Shown: positions 9,212-17,859 of the stretch, in pieces
Numbering within the stretch: position 1 is the first letter of the stretch
Layout: each line of letters begins with the position of its first letter
NCBI RefSeq assembly: GCF_009857445.1
Contig: NZ_WWCN01000016.1
Coordinates: 1-64,000 of the forward strand
From: Duganella flavida
GTDB lineage: Bacteria; Pseudomonadota; Gammaproteobacteria; Burkholderiales; Burkholderiaceae_D
Reading direction: 5' to 3'
DNA: 64,000 nt
The notes under the pieces: model-generated
Told to the model about the DNA's origin: nothing
Database searches by the model: none
Seen by the model: the letters and a program-made list of their open reading frames with translations, nothing else
Made by a program: the position numbers and the translations under genes

Positions 9212-12051
9212 CAGAACTTGTAGGTCAGGCCAGCCGTGTAAGTGCGGCCGTATTTCACCGAGTTGGTAATCACGTTCGGATCGACGGTGTATTCCTGGAA
9301 CGGCTGGTTGCTCCAGTTATGCCCTTGCAGGAATACCGACACGCCTTTCAGCCAGCCGCTCTGCACTTCGTACGAGGCCTGCAAATCGATGATGGTCTCG
9401 CCCTTGATGAAGGTGAATTGCGAATCGCTGCGATAGTCGAGGATCTGGCCGACGAAGTTGGAACGGCGGTGCGCCGCCCACGCCAGCTGCAGGCCGTGGT
9501 TTTCGTAGTAGAGCCGCACGCTGCTGACGTTCTTCGACAAGCCCGGCAAGCCGATCGAGGTGACCGAATCTTTGAATACCGGACCATTTTGCGGCGAGAC
9601 GAAGCCGCTGGTCGGCAGCTGCACCGAGCTGTCGGTGAATGAGTAGTTGGCCGCTACGCCGAAACCGTCCAGCCACTTGGTCGCCAACGAGAACGGCACG
9701 TTTACCGCCAGCTCGTAGCCGTGCATATTGCCGCCCTGGCCGTTCTGCGGCATGGTCAGGAAGCCGATGGTAGAGCCTTTGTACGGGCCACTGGTCGGCA
9801 GCGGCGTCGAAGCGCTGGTGTAGGGCTTGAAGTCGAACGCCATCGGCGCGTTGATGATGTAGTTATCGAGTTTCTTGAAGAAGGTCGCCACGCTGATGTA
9901 GCCCTTCTTGCCGAAGTACTTCTCATACGACAGGTCGAGCGAACGCGCCTGGTAGGGCTTCAGGTGCGGGTTGCCGGCAAAGCCGGTCAGGGCCGGCGCC
10001 ACCGAGGTGGCGTTTTGCACCGCGAAGTCCATGCTGGCCTTCATGTTGTCCAGATTGGCGCGCGAGATTTGCTTGCCGGCGCCGAGGCGCAGCTTTTGCT
10101 CGCTGCCGAGGTCAAACGCCAGGTTCAGGCTAGGCAGCACATTGGTGTAGCTGGTCCCATCCGTGCGTACCTTGTACGGGCAAGTGTCGACCGTGATACC
10201 GGTGCAATTGGCCAAGTCGACCTGGTTGCCAGCGGCGTTCTGCTTGGTGTTGACCACTTGCAGGCCGACGTTGCCGCTGTACGGCACCGGGCCCAGCGCG
10301 CCATCCAGATCGGCCATCGCATACACGGTCGCGACCTTCTCGCGCACCGACCAGTCGCGCGACAGCACGGTGGAATCGACCCAGCGGTTCAAATCGTAAA
10401 TCGTGCCCAGCGTGCCGGTCGGGTCGAAGGACGCCACCATCAGGCCCGAAGCGCCGGCTTGCGCCACGTCGGTGCCCGGCATGGCGGCGCTGGCGTAGCC
10501 GTCGCCACCCTTGATCGACAAACGGCCTTCTTCGCCGGTGCGCGACTTGTCGCGCTTGGTGTAGTTGGCGCCGAAGTGGGCGTTGACCAGCGGGCCCCAG
10601 TCCAGTTCACGATGCGCGGTCAGGCGCACGGCGTTGACGGTGTCGTCGATATTCGGCAATGCCACATAGCCGGCCTGCGGCGAATTCGGACCGCCGCCCC
10701 AGCCGTCAACGTCGGTCAGCACCGACACTTTGCGGTCGGCGTAATTGAGGCTGGTGGTGTATTTGACGTCGGCGAAGTTGGAGCCGTTAAAGCCGCTGTA
10801 CGAGATCGAGCCCAGCTGGCTGGCCGGCGTGTTGCCCGGCTGGCCGGCGGTGGTCTCGTAGTTGGAGATGTTCTTGACGCCGTGCGAGTGCGACAGGTCG
10901 GCCTCGACGCGCCATTGCTCGTCCAGTTTCAACTCATTGTTCCAGCCGAAGGAGGCCAGGCGGTCCTTGTTCGAGTACAGGTGATTGCGGACGTCGGCCT
11001 TGTAGTTGCTGATGGTGCCGCTGGTGGCGACGCCGTTGGCCACTACTGCATTGGTCAGAACGCCGTTCGGATCATACGGGCCGGTGCCGAAGGCCACGGC
11101 GCCTTCGATGCCGGTTTTCTTGGTGGCTTCATCGCCGCGCGAGTAGAACACATCCAGCGTCGAGCGGAAGTTCTGATTCGGTTTGAATTGCAGGGTCAGC
11201 GACGCGCCATCGCGGTCGGCCTTGCGGCGCGAAGTCTCGGCCAGGAAGCCGCCCGGCACCGCCACTTGGCCGCCGTTGTAGTCCAGCGCCGGCGCCCAGC
11301 CGCCCCAGCTGTCGAATTTCAGTTCGCCGCCGTTATCCTGGCGCAGGGTGGTGATGCCGAGCGACAGGCCGATGGTGCGGTTGGCAAACTGGTCGACGTA
11401 GCTGAAGGTCTTGCGGTGGCCGGCGCCCACTTCCGCGCCCGAGCCGAAGCCGATACGCTCCTTGCGCACCGAAGCCGCCAGCACGCGCTGGCCGAAGTCG
11501 AGCGGGCGCAGGGTACGCAAGTCGATGGTGGATGCCAGGCCCTGGCCCATGAGGCTGGCGTCCGGCGTCTTGTACACCAGCACCGAGCCGGTCAGCTCGG
11601 ACGGGAACAGGTCGAACTCGGGGCTGCGCGCATCGCTGGTGGAGGCTTGCTCGCGGCCGTTGAGCAGGGAACCGTTAAAGCTCGGCGACAGGCCGCGTAC
11701 CGACACATCGGTGGCCTTGCCATTGGTCTTGTTGCGCTGGGTGGTAACGCCGGACAGGCGCGAAATCGATTCAGCCACGGTGGTGTCGGGCAGCTTGCCG
11801 ATGTCTTCGGCGGAAATCGCCTCGACGATGGAGCTGGCGTTTTTCTTGATCGAGATCGCTTCCTCGATGCCGCGGCGGATGCCGGCCACGGTGACCGTGG
11901 CCATCTCGCCGTCGGTCTTTTTGGCTTGGGCTTCGGTCGTGTTGTCGGCTTGCTGGGTTTGCTGCGCTTGGCTGGCGCCGGTGGCGCCCAGCAGCATCAG
12001 TGCGGCGGCGGCTGCCAACGGACTGAGGCGGAATGCGGTGCTGGTGGTCAT
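9211..12051 (-). CDS. TonB-dependent outer-membrane receptor, alpha-glucan/maltodextrin type
   Basis: Outer-membrane active transporter (946 aa) that leads the carbohydrate operon. It has a signal peptide ending near SQAQ. A plug domain follows (SSIVEAISAEDIGKLPDTT, then AESISRLSGV), then a long beta-barrel that ends in the C-terminal phenylalanine typical of outer-membrane proteins (TYTAGLTYKF). The start ATG has AGGGAG 5 nt upstream. The substrate is inferred from the co-transcribed GH13 and GH97 enzymes. The layout matches maltodextrin TonB-receptor loci of Caulobacter and Xanthomonas. No LacI-type regulator is adjacent. The divergent two-component genes start 200 bp away and could, but need not, control it. 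Confidence 0.94.
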   Translation of the reverse strand: MTTSTAFRLSPLAAAAALMLLGATGASQAQQTQQADNTTEAQAKKTDGEMATVTVAGIRRGIEEAISIKKNASSIVEAISAEDIGKLPDTTVAESISRLSGVTTQRNKTNGKATDVSVRGLSPSFNGSLLNGREQASTSDARSPEFDLFPSELTGSVLVYKTPDASLMGQGLASTIDLRTLRPLDFGQRVLAASVRKERIGFGSGAEVGAGHRKTFSYVDQFANRTIGLSLGITTLRQDNGGELKFDSWGGWAPALDYNGGQVAVPGGFLAETSRRKADRDGASLTLQFKPNQNFRSTLDVFYSRGDEATKKTGIEGAVAFGTGPYDPNGVLTNAVVANGVATSGTISNYKADVRNHLYSNKDRLASFGWNNELKLDEQWRVEADLSHSHGVKNISNYETTAGQPGNTPASQLGSISYSGFNGSNFADVKYTTSLNYADRKVSVLTDVDGWGGGPNSPQAGYVALPNIDDTVNAVRLTAHRELDWGPLVNAHFGANYTKRDKSRTGEEGRLSIKGGDGYASAAMPGTDVAQAGASGLMVASFDPTGTLGTIYDLNRWVDSTVLSRDWSVREKVATVYAMADLDGALGPVPYSGNVGLQVVNTKQNAAGNQVDLANCTGITVDTCPYKVRTDGTSYTNVLPSLNLAFDLGSEQKLRLGAGKQISRANLDNMKASMDFAVQNATSVAPALTGFAGNPHLKPYQARSLDLSYEKYFGKKGYISVATFFKKLDNYIINAPMAFDFKPYTSASTPLPTSGPYKGSTIGFLTMPQNGQGGNMHGYELAVNVPFSLATKWLDGFGVAANYSFTDSSVQLPTSGFVSPQNGPVFKDSVTSIGLPGLSKNVSSVRLYYENHGLQLAWAAHRRSNFVGQILDYRSDSQFTFIKGETIIDLQASYEVQSGWLKGVSVFLQGHNWSNQPFQEYTVDPNVITNSVKYGRTYTAGLTYKF

Positions 12052-12251
12052 ACGTCTCCCTAAGAATTATTGTTGGAATGCGGGATGAATGGTGTCGCAG
12101 CCAGCCCGGCAGGGTCAACGACGGCGCGTCGTGGAAAATAAAGGAAGCCTTTAGGTTGGCGGCCAAGTGCCTGATTTCATGGCGAAAGCGAGCTTGTGGC
12201 GTTTTGCCGACTGGGCCGCTTGGGGCGTGCAAAGCGCGCTACACTTCCGGC

Positions 12252-12905
12252 ATGAAAATCCTGATGATAGAAGACGACCTGGCCATCGGCCGGGCCTTGC
12301 TGGCGGTGTTCCAGGACGAGGGCCACGCCGTGATCTGGGTGCGCATGGCCGACGGCGTGCTGGCGCGGCTGCAAGCGGAGCCTTTTGACGCGGTGCTGCT
12401 CGATCTCGGCCTGCCGGACGGCGACGGCGCCCAGTTGCTGCGCGCCATACGCGCGGCCGGCCTTAGCTTGCCGGTGCTGATCATGACCGCGCGCGACAGC
12501 CTGGAAGACCGGCTGAACGGCTTCAACACCGGCGCCGACGACTATCTGATCAAGCCATTTGAAATCCCGGAATTGCTGGTGCGCCTGCGCGCCATTGTGC
12601 GGCGCGCCAACGGCAACGCCGACGGCGGCTGGAGCTTCGGTGAACTGGTGCTGGATGAAGGCCGTTTGCTGGTGACGCGCGCCGGCACGCCGCTGTCCTT
12701 GTCGCGCACCGAGTTTGCGTTGTTGCTGGCCTTGGTGAAAGAGCCGGGCCGGGTACTCACGCGCGCCGAGTTGGAGCAAGGCGTGCTGCCACACAGCGAA
12801 GGCACGCTGGACGTGCACATCTCCAACCTGCGCAAGAAAGTCGGCGAGCGACTGATCCGCACGGTGCGCGGGGTTGGCTACATGGCGCAGCGTCCCCATG
12901 AATAA
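12252..12905 (+). CDS. OmpR/QseB-type response regulator
   Basis: DNA-binding response regulator (217 aa). The receiver domain has the acidic pocket IEDD (6-9), phospho-acceptor Asp51 in LLDLGLPDGDG and the switch lysine in YLIKPFE. The C-terminal winged helix carries LSRTEFALLLAL and the recognition segment DVHISNLRKKVG. The ATG at 12252 was preferred over an upstream in-frame codon at 12033 because the domain begins exactly there. The histidine kinase overlaps its last 8 nt. Targets are unknown: candidates are the divergent TonB-receptor operon or its own operon. Confidence 0.95.
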   Translation: MKILMIEDDLAIGRALLAVFQDEGHAVIWVRMADGVLARLQAEPFDAVLLDLGLPDGDGAQLLRAIRAAGLSLPVLIMTARDSLEDRLNGFNTGADDYLIKPFEIPELLVRLRAIVRRANGNADGGWSFGELVLDEGRLLVTRAGTPLSLSRTEFALLLALVKEPGRVLTRAELEQGVLPHSEGTLDVHISNLRKKVGERLIRTVRGVGYMAQRPHE

Positions 12906-14283
12906 GCCCTCGTCCCTGTTCCGCCGCCTGATGCTGGGCTTTTCGGCCGTGATCGCGCTGGTGGCGCTGGCCGGTTTCACCTACGTGGCGGTGGAAGCCA
13001 AGATCACTCAGCGCGCCCGCACTGCCAGCGAGAACGCGGCGCACACGCGCGAAGTGCTGCTGCATCTGGCCGAGATCGGCGATGACCGCGCGCGCATGCA
13101 GCGCGCAGCGGCCATGCTGGAAGCGGTGCGGCGCGAAATGTTCCGTGAGCTGGACTACCACTCGCGGGTGCGGCTGCGGGTGTGGCAGCACGGCGCGCTG
13201 GTGTACAACTCGCTGCCGGATTTGCCGGACTTGCTGCCGGAGGCGGGCAGTGCGGAGGCGGGCAAGGCCAATGCCTGGGTCAACGCGGTGGAGCGCGATG
13301 CGACCAGCGGGCTGGTGGTTGAGCGCAGTCACGAAGTCGACGACGAGTGGATGCTGAGTTTTTCCGGCGTCAGCTTCCTGTTGTCATCGACGATATTCAG
13401 TTTGCCCTTGCTGCTGTTGCCGGCGTGGCTGATTGTCGGCATCGGCTTGCAGCCTTTGCGCTCGATTGCGGAGCAGATCGAGTCACGGGCGGTGTCGGAT
13501 TTGACGGCGTTGCCGGATTCGCAGTACCGCGAGCTGTCGCCGCTGGTGGACGCGATCAACCGCTTGATGATGCGGCTGAGCCAGCGCATCGAGCGTGAAC
13601 ATGAGTTTTTGACCGATGCGGCGCATGAGTTGAAGACGCCGCTGGCGGCGATCCAGATTAATGCCCATTTGCTGTTGAGCCGTAGTGTGGCCGATAACCC
13701 GGCGCGCAGTGCGGAGGCGGGGCAGGGCTTGCGTGATGGCGTGGCGCGGGCCACGCATATGGTGCATCAGTTGCTGGCGTTTGAGCGGGCGCGGGCCGAG
13801 CCGAGTGCGGAGCCGTTGCCGCTGACCGAGTTGAGTGCGTTTGTGCGTAGCCGACTGGCGTTGGCCGTGCCGCTGGCGATGCAGCGCGGGATAGAGATTG
13901 AGTTCCAGGCCGAGGGCGAGTGTCGCATGGCGGTGCACGTGGAGAGCATGGCGGCGTTGCTGGATAACCTGATCAGCAATGCGGTGAAATATTCGCCGGA
14001 GCATGGGCGGATCGTGGTGGGGTTGGCCGTCGCTGGTGAGGGCTGCCAGCTGACCATCAGCGACCAGGGACCGGGGATTGCGCAGGCCTTGCAGCAGAAG
14101 GTGTTTGAGCGTTTCTATCGGGTGCCGGGGCAGGAGCAGTCGGGCAGTGGGTTGGGGCTGGCGATTGCCGAGCGGGCGGCCGAGCGCAACCAAGGCAGCA
14201 TCGCGCTCAGCAGCGACGGCAACGGCCTTACCGTTACCGTCGAATTCCGGGGTCAGGTCCCCCATTTCTACACGAGCTCATGA
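12898..14283 (+). CDS. Sensor histidine kinase, partner of the response regulator
   Basis: Inner-membrane histidine kinase (461 aa). Transmembrane helices lie near residues 10-33 and 157-180, flanking a roughly 120-residue periplasmic sensor. A HAMP-like linker follows. The H-box is AAHELKTPLAAIQ with His243, and the ATPase boxes are NLISNAVKYSPEHG, DQGPGIA and GSGLGLAIAE. The start at 12898 gives an 8-nt overlap with the regulator. The last 12 codons (FRGQVPHFYTSS and the stop) fall inside the inverted repeat at 14247, so the C-terminal tail was apparently supplied by insertion of that element. The catalytic domain ends before it and should be intact. Confidence 0.94.
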   Translation: MNKPSSLFRRLMLGFSAVIALVALAGFTYVAVEAKITQRARTASENAAHTREVLLHLAEIGDDRARMQRAAAMLEAVRREMFRELDYHSRVRLRVWQHGALVYNSLPDLPDLLPEAGSAEAGKANAWVNAVERDATSGLVVERSHEVDDEWMLSFSGVSFLLSSTIFSLPLLLLPAWLIVGIGLQPLRSIAEQIESRAVSDLTALPDSQYRELSPLVDAINRLMMRLSQRIEREHEFLTDAAHELKTPLAAIQINAHLLLSRSVADNPARSAEAGQGLRDGVARATHMVHQLLAFERARAEPSAEPLPLTELSAFVRSRLALAVPLAMQRGIEIEFQAEGECRMAVHVESMAALLDNLISNAVKYSPEHGRIVVGLAVAGEGCQLTISDQGPGIAQALQQKVFERFYRVPGQEQSGSGLGLAIAERAAERNQGSIALSSDGNGLTVTVEFRGQVPHFYTSS

Positions 14284-14306
14284 ATGAATGGAGGACCTGA
14301 CCCCGG
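14247..14306. repeat. GGGGTCAGGTCC inverted-repeat element overlapping a gene end
   Basis: About 20-bp arms beginning CCGGGGTCAGGTCC, mirrored as GGACCTGACCCCGG, with the loop in the ATTTCTACACGAG/AATGAATG zone. It lies between the converging kinase and phosphoesterase genes and contains the last codons and stop of the kinase. The arm sequence matches the element at 20540 almost base for base over the first 20 positions. Confidence 0.85.
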
Positions 14307-14311
14307 AGTTG

Positions 14312-16456
14312 TTACTCTTGCGGGGTCAGCGCCAGCGCTGCGCTGAAGTCGCCCATCGGCTTGGCGCCGTTGGTGGCCAGCGCTTTGTCGCGGGTCGCCA
14401 AACCGTCCAGCTGCGGCAGGTTGAAGCGGTGGGTGATGGCGCGCAGGATCGAGGCCGAGTCATACTGGGTATGGTCAACCGTGCCCTTCTTCACATACGG
14501 CGACACGATGATCGCCGGCACGCGGGTGCCCGGACCCCAGCGGTCGCCCTTAGGTGGCGCGGCGTGGTCGTAGAAGCCGCCGTTCTCGTCGTAGGTGACG
14601 ATTACCAGCATGTTCTTCCACTGCGGGCTCTTCTTCAGCTTGGCGATCACATCAGCGATGTGGGCGTCGCCATCGGCCACCGAAGCGTAGCCGGCGTGCT
14701 GGTTCAAATTACCTTGCGGCTTGTAGAAGGCCACGGCCGGCAGGGTGCCTGCGGCGGCATCCGCCACGAACTGGGTGTCGTAGTCCTTCAAGTGCGCTGC
14801 GCGATAGGCCGGGAACTTGACCGGGTCCATGTTGGCGAAGTAGTTGAACGGCTGGTGGTGGAACTGGAAGTTGGGCGGATTGGCAAAGGCGCCGCGCGGT
14901 GCTGCCGTGGCGTTAGCCGTGGTGCTGCTCCACGCGCCCGCGTACCAGGCCCAATCGACGCTCTTGGCGGTCAGCAGGTCGCCGATGTTTTTCTGCGTCT
15001 GCGGTGGCAGGGTGTTGGCCTTGGCGGTGTCGGCAAACAGGTGGGTGCTGTCGTCGCCGGCCGGGGCGTTGCTGCTCGGCTGGTACGGCGGCTGCATGGT
15101 GTTGACCGCGTAGAACATGCCGCTGGCGTCGGCCGGGGTGATGGCGCCGTCGTTGGCGTAGGCTGGTGCGCCGTTCAGCACGCTGGTCGGTGCGGTGGCC
15201 GACGGCGTCAGGCGCAGGAAGTTGCCCTTGCTGTCGAGGTCGATCTTGGCGATGGCGCCGGCCGCCACCGATTTGTCGGCGTTCGGGTATTGCGGCGCGC
15301 AGGCGCAGATCAAGTACTGGTGGGTCAGGAAGGAGCCGCCGAAGGCGCCGATGAACAGGTTGTCGGCCAGCGCATATTGTTTAGCGATGTCCCACATCTT
15401 CATCTTGCTGCCGTCGTAGTAGCCCATGGTCAGGCCGCCGGCGTCCGAGTAGGCTGCGAACTTGTCGTTGGCGCCGCCGTTGATCTGCATCTGGTTGTTG
15501 TAGAAGCGGTGCACCAGGTCGCGCGTGATGATCGATTGTGACATGGCGATCGGGCTGTTGACGTCGTCAATCTGGAATGGCTTGTTCGGCAGGTTGGCCG
15601 ACTGCGCCTGGGTGATCACCAGCGACTGGCCGGCAGCCGTCATGCCGCCCCAGGTTGGCGGCAGCACTGGCAGGCTGCTGTTGTCGTAGTCTTTCTGTGC
15701 GGTGTAGCCGCCGGTCGAGGTGGCGTTCACGCCCGGCACGCCGTTGGCGCCTGGGAACAGGCCGTACAGATTGTCGAAGCCGCGGTTTTCCGCATAGATC
15801 ACCACGATGTTCTTGATATTGGCCAGGGCGGCGCCGGCAGTGATGGTGCTGGCGATGTCGCTGGCGGCCGTTTGGCTGGCGGCGCTGGTGATGATGCCGG
15901 TCATGACATCGTTCTCGACTTTCAGTTTGGCCTGGTCGTCGCCGGAGACTTTGTTGACGTCGGCCAGCAGATTGCTTTCGCTGACGCCGATGCGGGCGGC
16001 CAGCGCCTTGCTGGCAGCGGCGAAGTCGCCGCCGTTGGCGTCCATCAGCACACTCAGTTCGGTGCTGATGGCGTCGATGATGCCGGTGTGGCCGTTCGGC
16101 GCGCGGAACAGCAATTTTTGCGTGACCTTGGTGCCGGCGTCGCCGATGGCGTCGTGGCGGATGGCGTCGGTACCGATCGTGACCAGCAGCGTGCCGTGGT
16201 CGGCGCCGGTGATCTTGAAGCTGCCGTCGGCAGCGGTGCGCACGGTGCCGGAATTGCTGTCGCAAGTGAGCTTGGTGCTGCCTTCCAGGCAGACCACAGC
16301 GTTTTCATAATAGCTGCCGACCACTTGGCCGGTCATGGTCGGGACGCTGCTGTCGGAGCTGCTGCCGCAGGCGACCAGGCCGGCGCCGATGCCGGCGGCC
16401 AGCAGGACCAGCGGCAGCGGGCGCAGGACCGTTTTCAAAGTGGAAGTCATCATCAT
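14312..16456 (-). CDS. Lipoprotein phosphoesterase (PF04185-like, acid phosphatase/phospholipase C family)
   Basis: Probable secreted phosphomonoesterase or phospholipase-like enzyme (714 aa). The signal sequence ends in a lipobox LVAC with Cys30, followed by a Ser-rich linker, so it is likely a lipoprotein. Residues 35-200 form an Ig/Big-like region (MTGQVVGSYYENAVVCLEG). The phosphoesterase domain starts at NIVVIYAENRGFDNLYG, equivalent to the family's ENRSFDHYFG block, and contains VTYDENGGFYDHAAPP. Three ATGs occur in a row; the first was taken. A Pho-box-like site lies 46 bp upstream on the same strand, suggesting induction by phosphate starvation. Its final codons (LTPQE) contain another CGGGGTCAG octamer, which may be coincidence. 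Confidence 0.88.
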   Translation of the reverse strand: MMMTSTLKTVLRPLPLVLLAAGIGAGLVACGSSSDSSVPTMTGQVVGSYYENAVVCLEGSTKLTCDSNSGTVRTAADGSFKITGADHGTLLVTIGTDAIRHDAIGDAGTKVTQKLLFRAPNGHTGIIDAISTELSVLMDANGGDFAAASKALAARIGVSESNLLADVNKVSGDDQAKLKVENDVMTGIITSAASQTAASDIASTITAGAALANIKNIVVIYAENRGFDNLYGLFPGANGVPGVNATSTGGYTAQKDYDNSSLPVLPPTWGGMTAAGQSLVITQAQSANLPNKPFQIDDVNSPIAMSQSIITRDLVHRFYNNQMQINGGANDKFAAYSDAGGLTMGYYDGSKMKMWDIAKQYALADNLFIGAFGGSFLTHQYLICACAPQYPNADKSVAAGAIAKIDLDSKGNFLRLTPSATAPTSVLNGAPAYANDGAITPADASGMFYAVNTMQPPYQPSSNAPAGDDSTHLFADTAKANTLPPQTQKNIGDLLTAKSVDWAWYAGAWSSTTANATAAPRGAFANPPNFQFHHQPFNYFANMDPVKFPAYRAAHLKDYDTQFVADAAAGTLPAVAFYKPQGNLNQHAGYASVADGDAHIADVIAKLKKSPQWKNMLVIVTYDENGGFYDHAAPPKGDRWGPGTRVPAIIVSPYVKKGTVDHTQYDSASILRAITHRFNLPQLDGLATRDKALATNGAKPMGDFSAALALTPQE

Positions 16457-16501
16457 GCCTTGAGGGTGGGGTGTGAAAGCGGCTCATGCTAGGTAGCAAA
16501 T

Positions 16502-16519
16502 ATGTCAGGATGATGAAAT
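16502..16519 (-). promoter_or_regulatory. Putative Pho box for the phosphoesterase gene
   Basis: On the minus strand the site reads ATTTCAT-CATC-CTGACAT. These are two 7-mers 4 bp apart, matching the CTGTCAT half-site at 5 and 6 of 7 positions. It ends 46 bp before the phosphoesterase start, a plausible PhoB activating position. Identified by eye from the known PhoB consensus. Confidence 0.5.
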
Positions 16520-16548
16520 GGCATTGGCGGGAAAGTATCGTTTTGTAT

Positions 16549-16566
16549 CTGTCATGTAGTGGTCAT
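16549..16566 (+). promoter_or_regulatory. Putative Pho box for the di-haem peroxidase gene
   Basis: CTGTCAT-GTAG-TGGTCAT: a perfect first half-site and a 5/7 second one with the canonical 4-bp spacing. It lies 23 bp before the peroxidase ATG. Together with the opposite-strand site it gives each divergent gene its own box. Confidence 0.5.
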
Positions 16567-16588
16567 GTGGGCTTGTTAGGCTGCGCGC

Positions 16589-17809
16589 ATGAAAATTATT
16601 TATGCAGTTTTGACGGCGGCGCTGCTGGCCGCCTGCCATTCCGCTTCCACCGATGCTCCTAAAGACGCGCCCAAGGCCGCCTACGCGCCGAACGCGCCGC
16701 ACCAGCCCAGCGTAGCCGAGCTGACCGCGCTGGGACGCGCCATGTTTGCCGACACCAGCCTGTCGGCTTCGGGCAAAGTGGCGTGCGCCAGTTGCCATAG
16801 TCCGGATCACGCCTTCAGTCCGCCGAATAATCTGGCGGTGCAGTTGGCCGGCAGCGATGGCCGTACCGAGGGCACGCGGGCGGCGCCGTCGCTGCGCTAC
16901 ATCCAGAACGTGCCGGCGTTCAGCGAGCACTATCACGACGACGATGGCGACGACAGCCTCGATGCTGGCCCGACGGGCGGTCATGACTGGGACGGCCGGG
17001 CGCAGTCGGCGCACGAGCAGGCGTTAGGGCCGCTGCTGTCGGCGCGCGAGATGGGTAACAAGGACGAGGCAGCAGTGCTGGCGCGGCTGAGTGGCGGGTC
17101 GCTGGCGGGGCGCTTCAAGCAAGTGTTCGGGGCGGATATTTTTGCGCGTCCGCGTGCGGCCATACAGGGTGCGCTGATGGCGCTGGAAGTGTTCCAGGAA
17201 AGTCCCACCGAGTTTTATCCCTACACCAGCAAGTACGATGCTTACTTGCGCAAGCAGACCACGCTGACGGCGCAGGAAGAGCGCGGGCTGAAGTTGTTCA
17301 ACGACGAGACCAAGGGCAATTGCGCGTCCTGTCACATCAGCCGGATTTCGCCGGGCGGGGTGTTCCCGCAATTTACCGACTATGGCCTGATCAATATCGG
17401 CGTGCCGCGCAACCGCAAGCTGGCGGTGAATGCCGATCCGGCCTACTACGACCTCGGCCTGTGCGGCCCGGACCGGACCGACCTCAAGGATCATCAAGAG
17501 TACTGCGGGCGCTTCAAGACGCCATCGCTGCGCAACGTCGCGCTGCGCAAGGTGTTCTTCCACAATGGCAGCTTCACCAGCCTGCAACAGGTAATCCGCT
17601 TTTACGTCACGCGCGATACGACGCCGCAAAAGTGGTACCAGGGCGGCCGCAAGTTCGACGACCAGCCGGCCGGCCTGGATGCCAACGTCAATATGGAAGC
17701 GCCGTTTGGCGGCAAGCCGGGCGACAAGCCGGCGCTCAACGAGCGTGACATCGCCGACATGGTGGTGTTCCTGAAGACGCTCACGGATGGCTATGCAGTG
17801 AAAAATTAG
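16589..17809 (+). CDS. Di-haem cytochrome c peroxidase/MauG-family lipoprotein
   Basis: Periplasmic di-haem protein that reduces H2O2 or oxidises a partner (406 aa). The signal sequence ends in lipobox LAAC with Cys16, so it is probably membrane-anchored. Two haem c sites are visible, CASCH at residues 66-70 and CASCH at 245-249. Conserved TPSLRNVALRKVFFHNGSF lies near the second haem region. It diverges from the phosphoesterase with Pho-box-like sites between them, so it may be phosphate-regulated. Classical CCP versus MauG-like oxidase activity cannot be told apart here. Confidence 0.9.
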   Translation: MKIIYAVLTAALLAACHSASTDAPKDAPKAAYAPNAPHQPSVAELTALGRAMFADTSLSASGKVACASCHSPDHAFSPPNNLAVQLAGSDGRTEGTRAAPSLRYIQNVPAFSEHYHDDDGDDSLDAGPTGGHDWDGRAQSAHEQALGPLLSAREMGNKDEAAVLARLSGGSLAGRFKQVFGADIFARPRAAIQGALMALEVFQESPTEFYPYTSKYDAYLRKQTTLTAQEERGLKLFNDETKGNCASCHISRISPGGVFPQFTDYGLINIGVPRNRKLAVNADPAYYDLGLCGPDRTDLKDHQEYCGRFKTPSLRNVALRKVFFHNGSFTSLQQVIRFYVTRDTTPQKWYQGGRKFDDQPAGLDANVNMEAPFGGKPGDKPALNERDIADMVVFLKTLTDGYAVKN

Positions 17810-17821
17810 CAAAAGTGTCAT

Positions 17822-17858
17822 AGAATGCTGTTTTCGTTGCTTTTAAGAATTGCATTCT
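17822..17858. promoter_or_regulatory. Inverted repeat just before a start codon
   Basis: AGAATGC (17822-17828) and GCATTCT (17852-17858) form 7-bp arms around a 23-bp AT-rich loop, ending one base before the ATG at 17860. There is no clear ribosome-binding site in this stretch. The structure could be an operator or could mask translation initiation; chance is not excluded. Confidence 0.3.
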
Positions 17859-17859
17859 C

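Noticed and set aside
9721..12063. 780-codon plus-strand frame antisense to the TonB receptor
   Set aside because: Shadow of high-GC coding sequence. The receptor frame has a signal peptide, plug and barrel; the antisense product is R/G/H-rich with no motif.
14319..14327. Extra CGGGGTCAG at the end of the phosphoesterase gene as a further repeat copy
   Set aside because: Only nine bases match, no mirrored arm follows, and it is ordinary coding sequence (ALTPQE).
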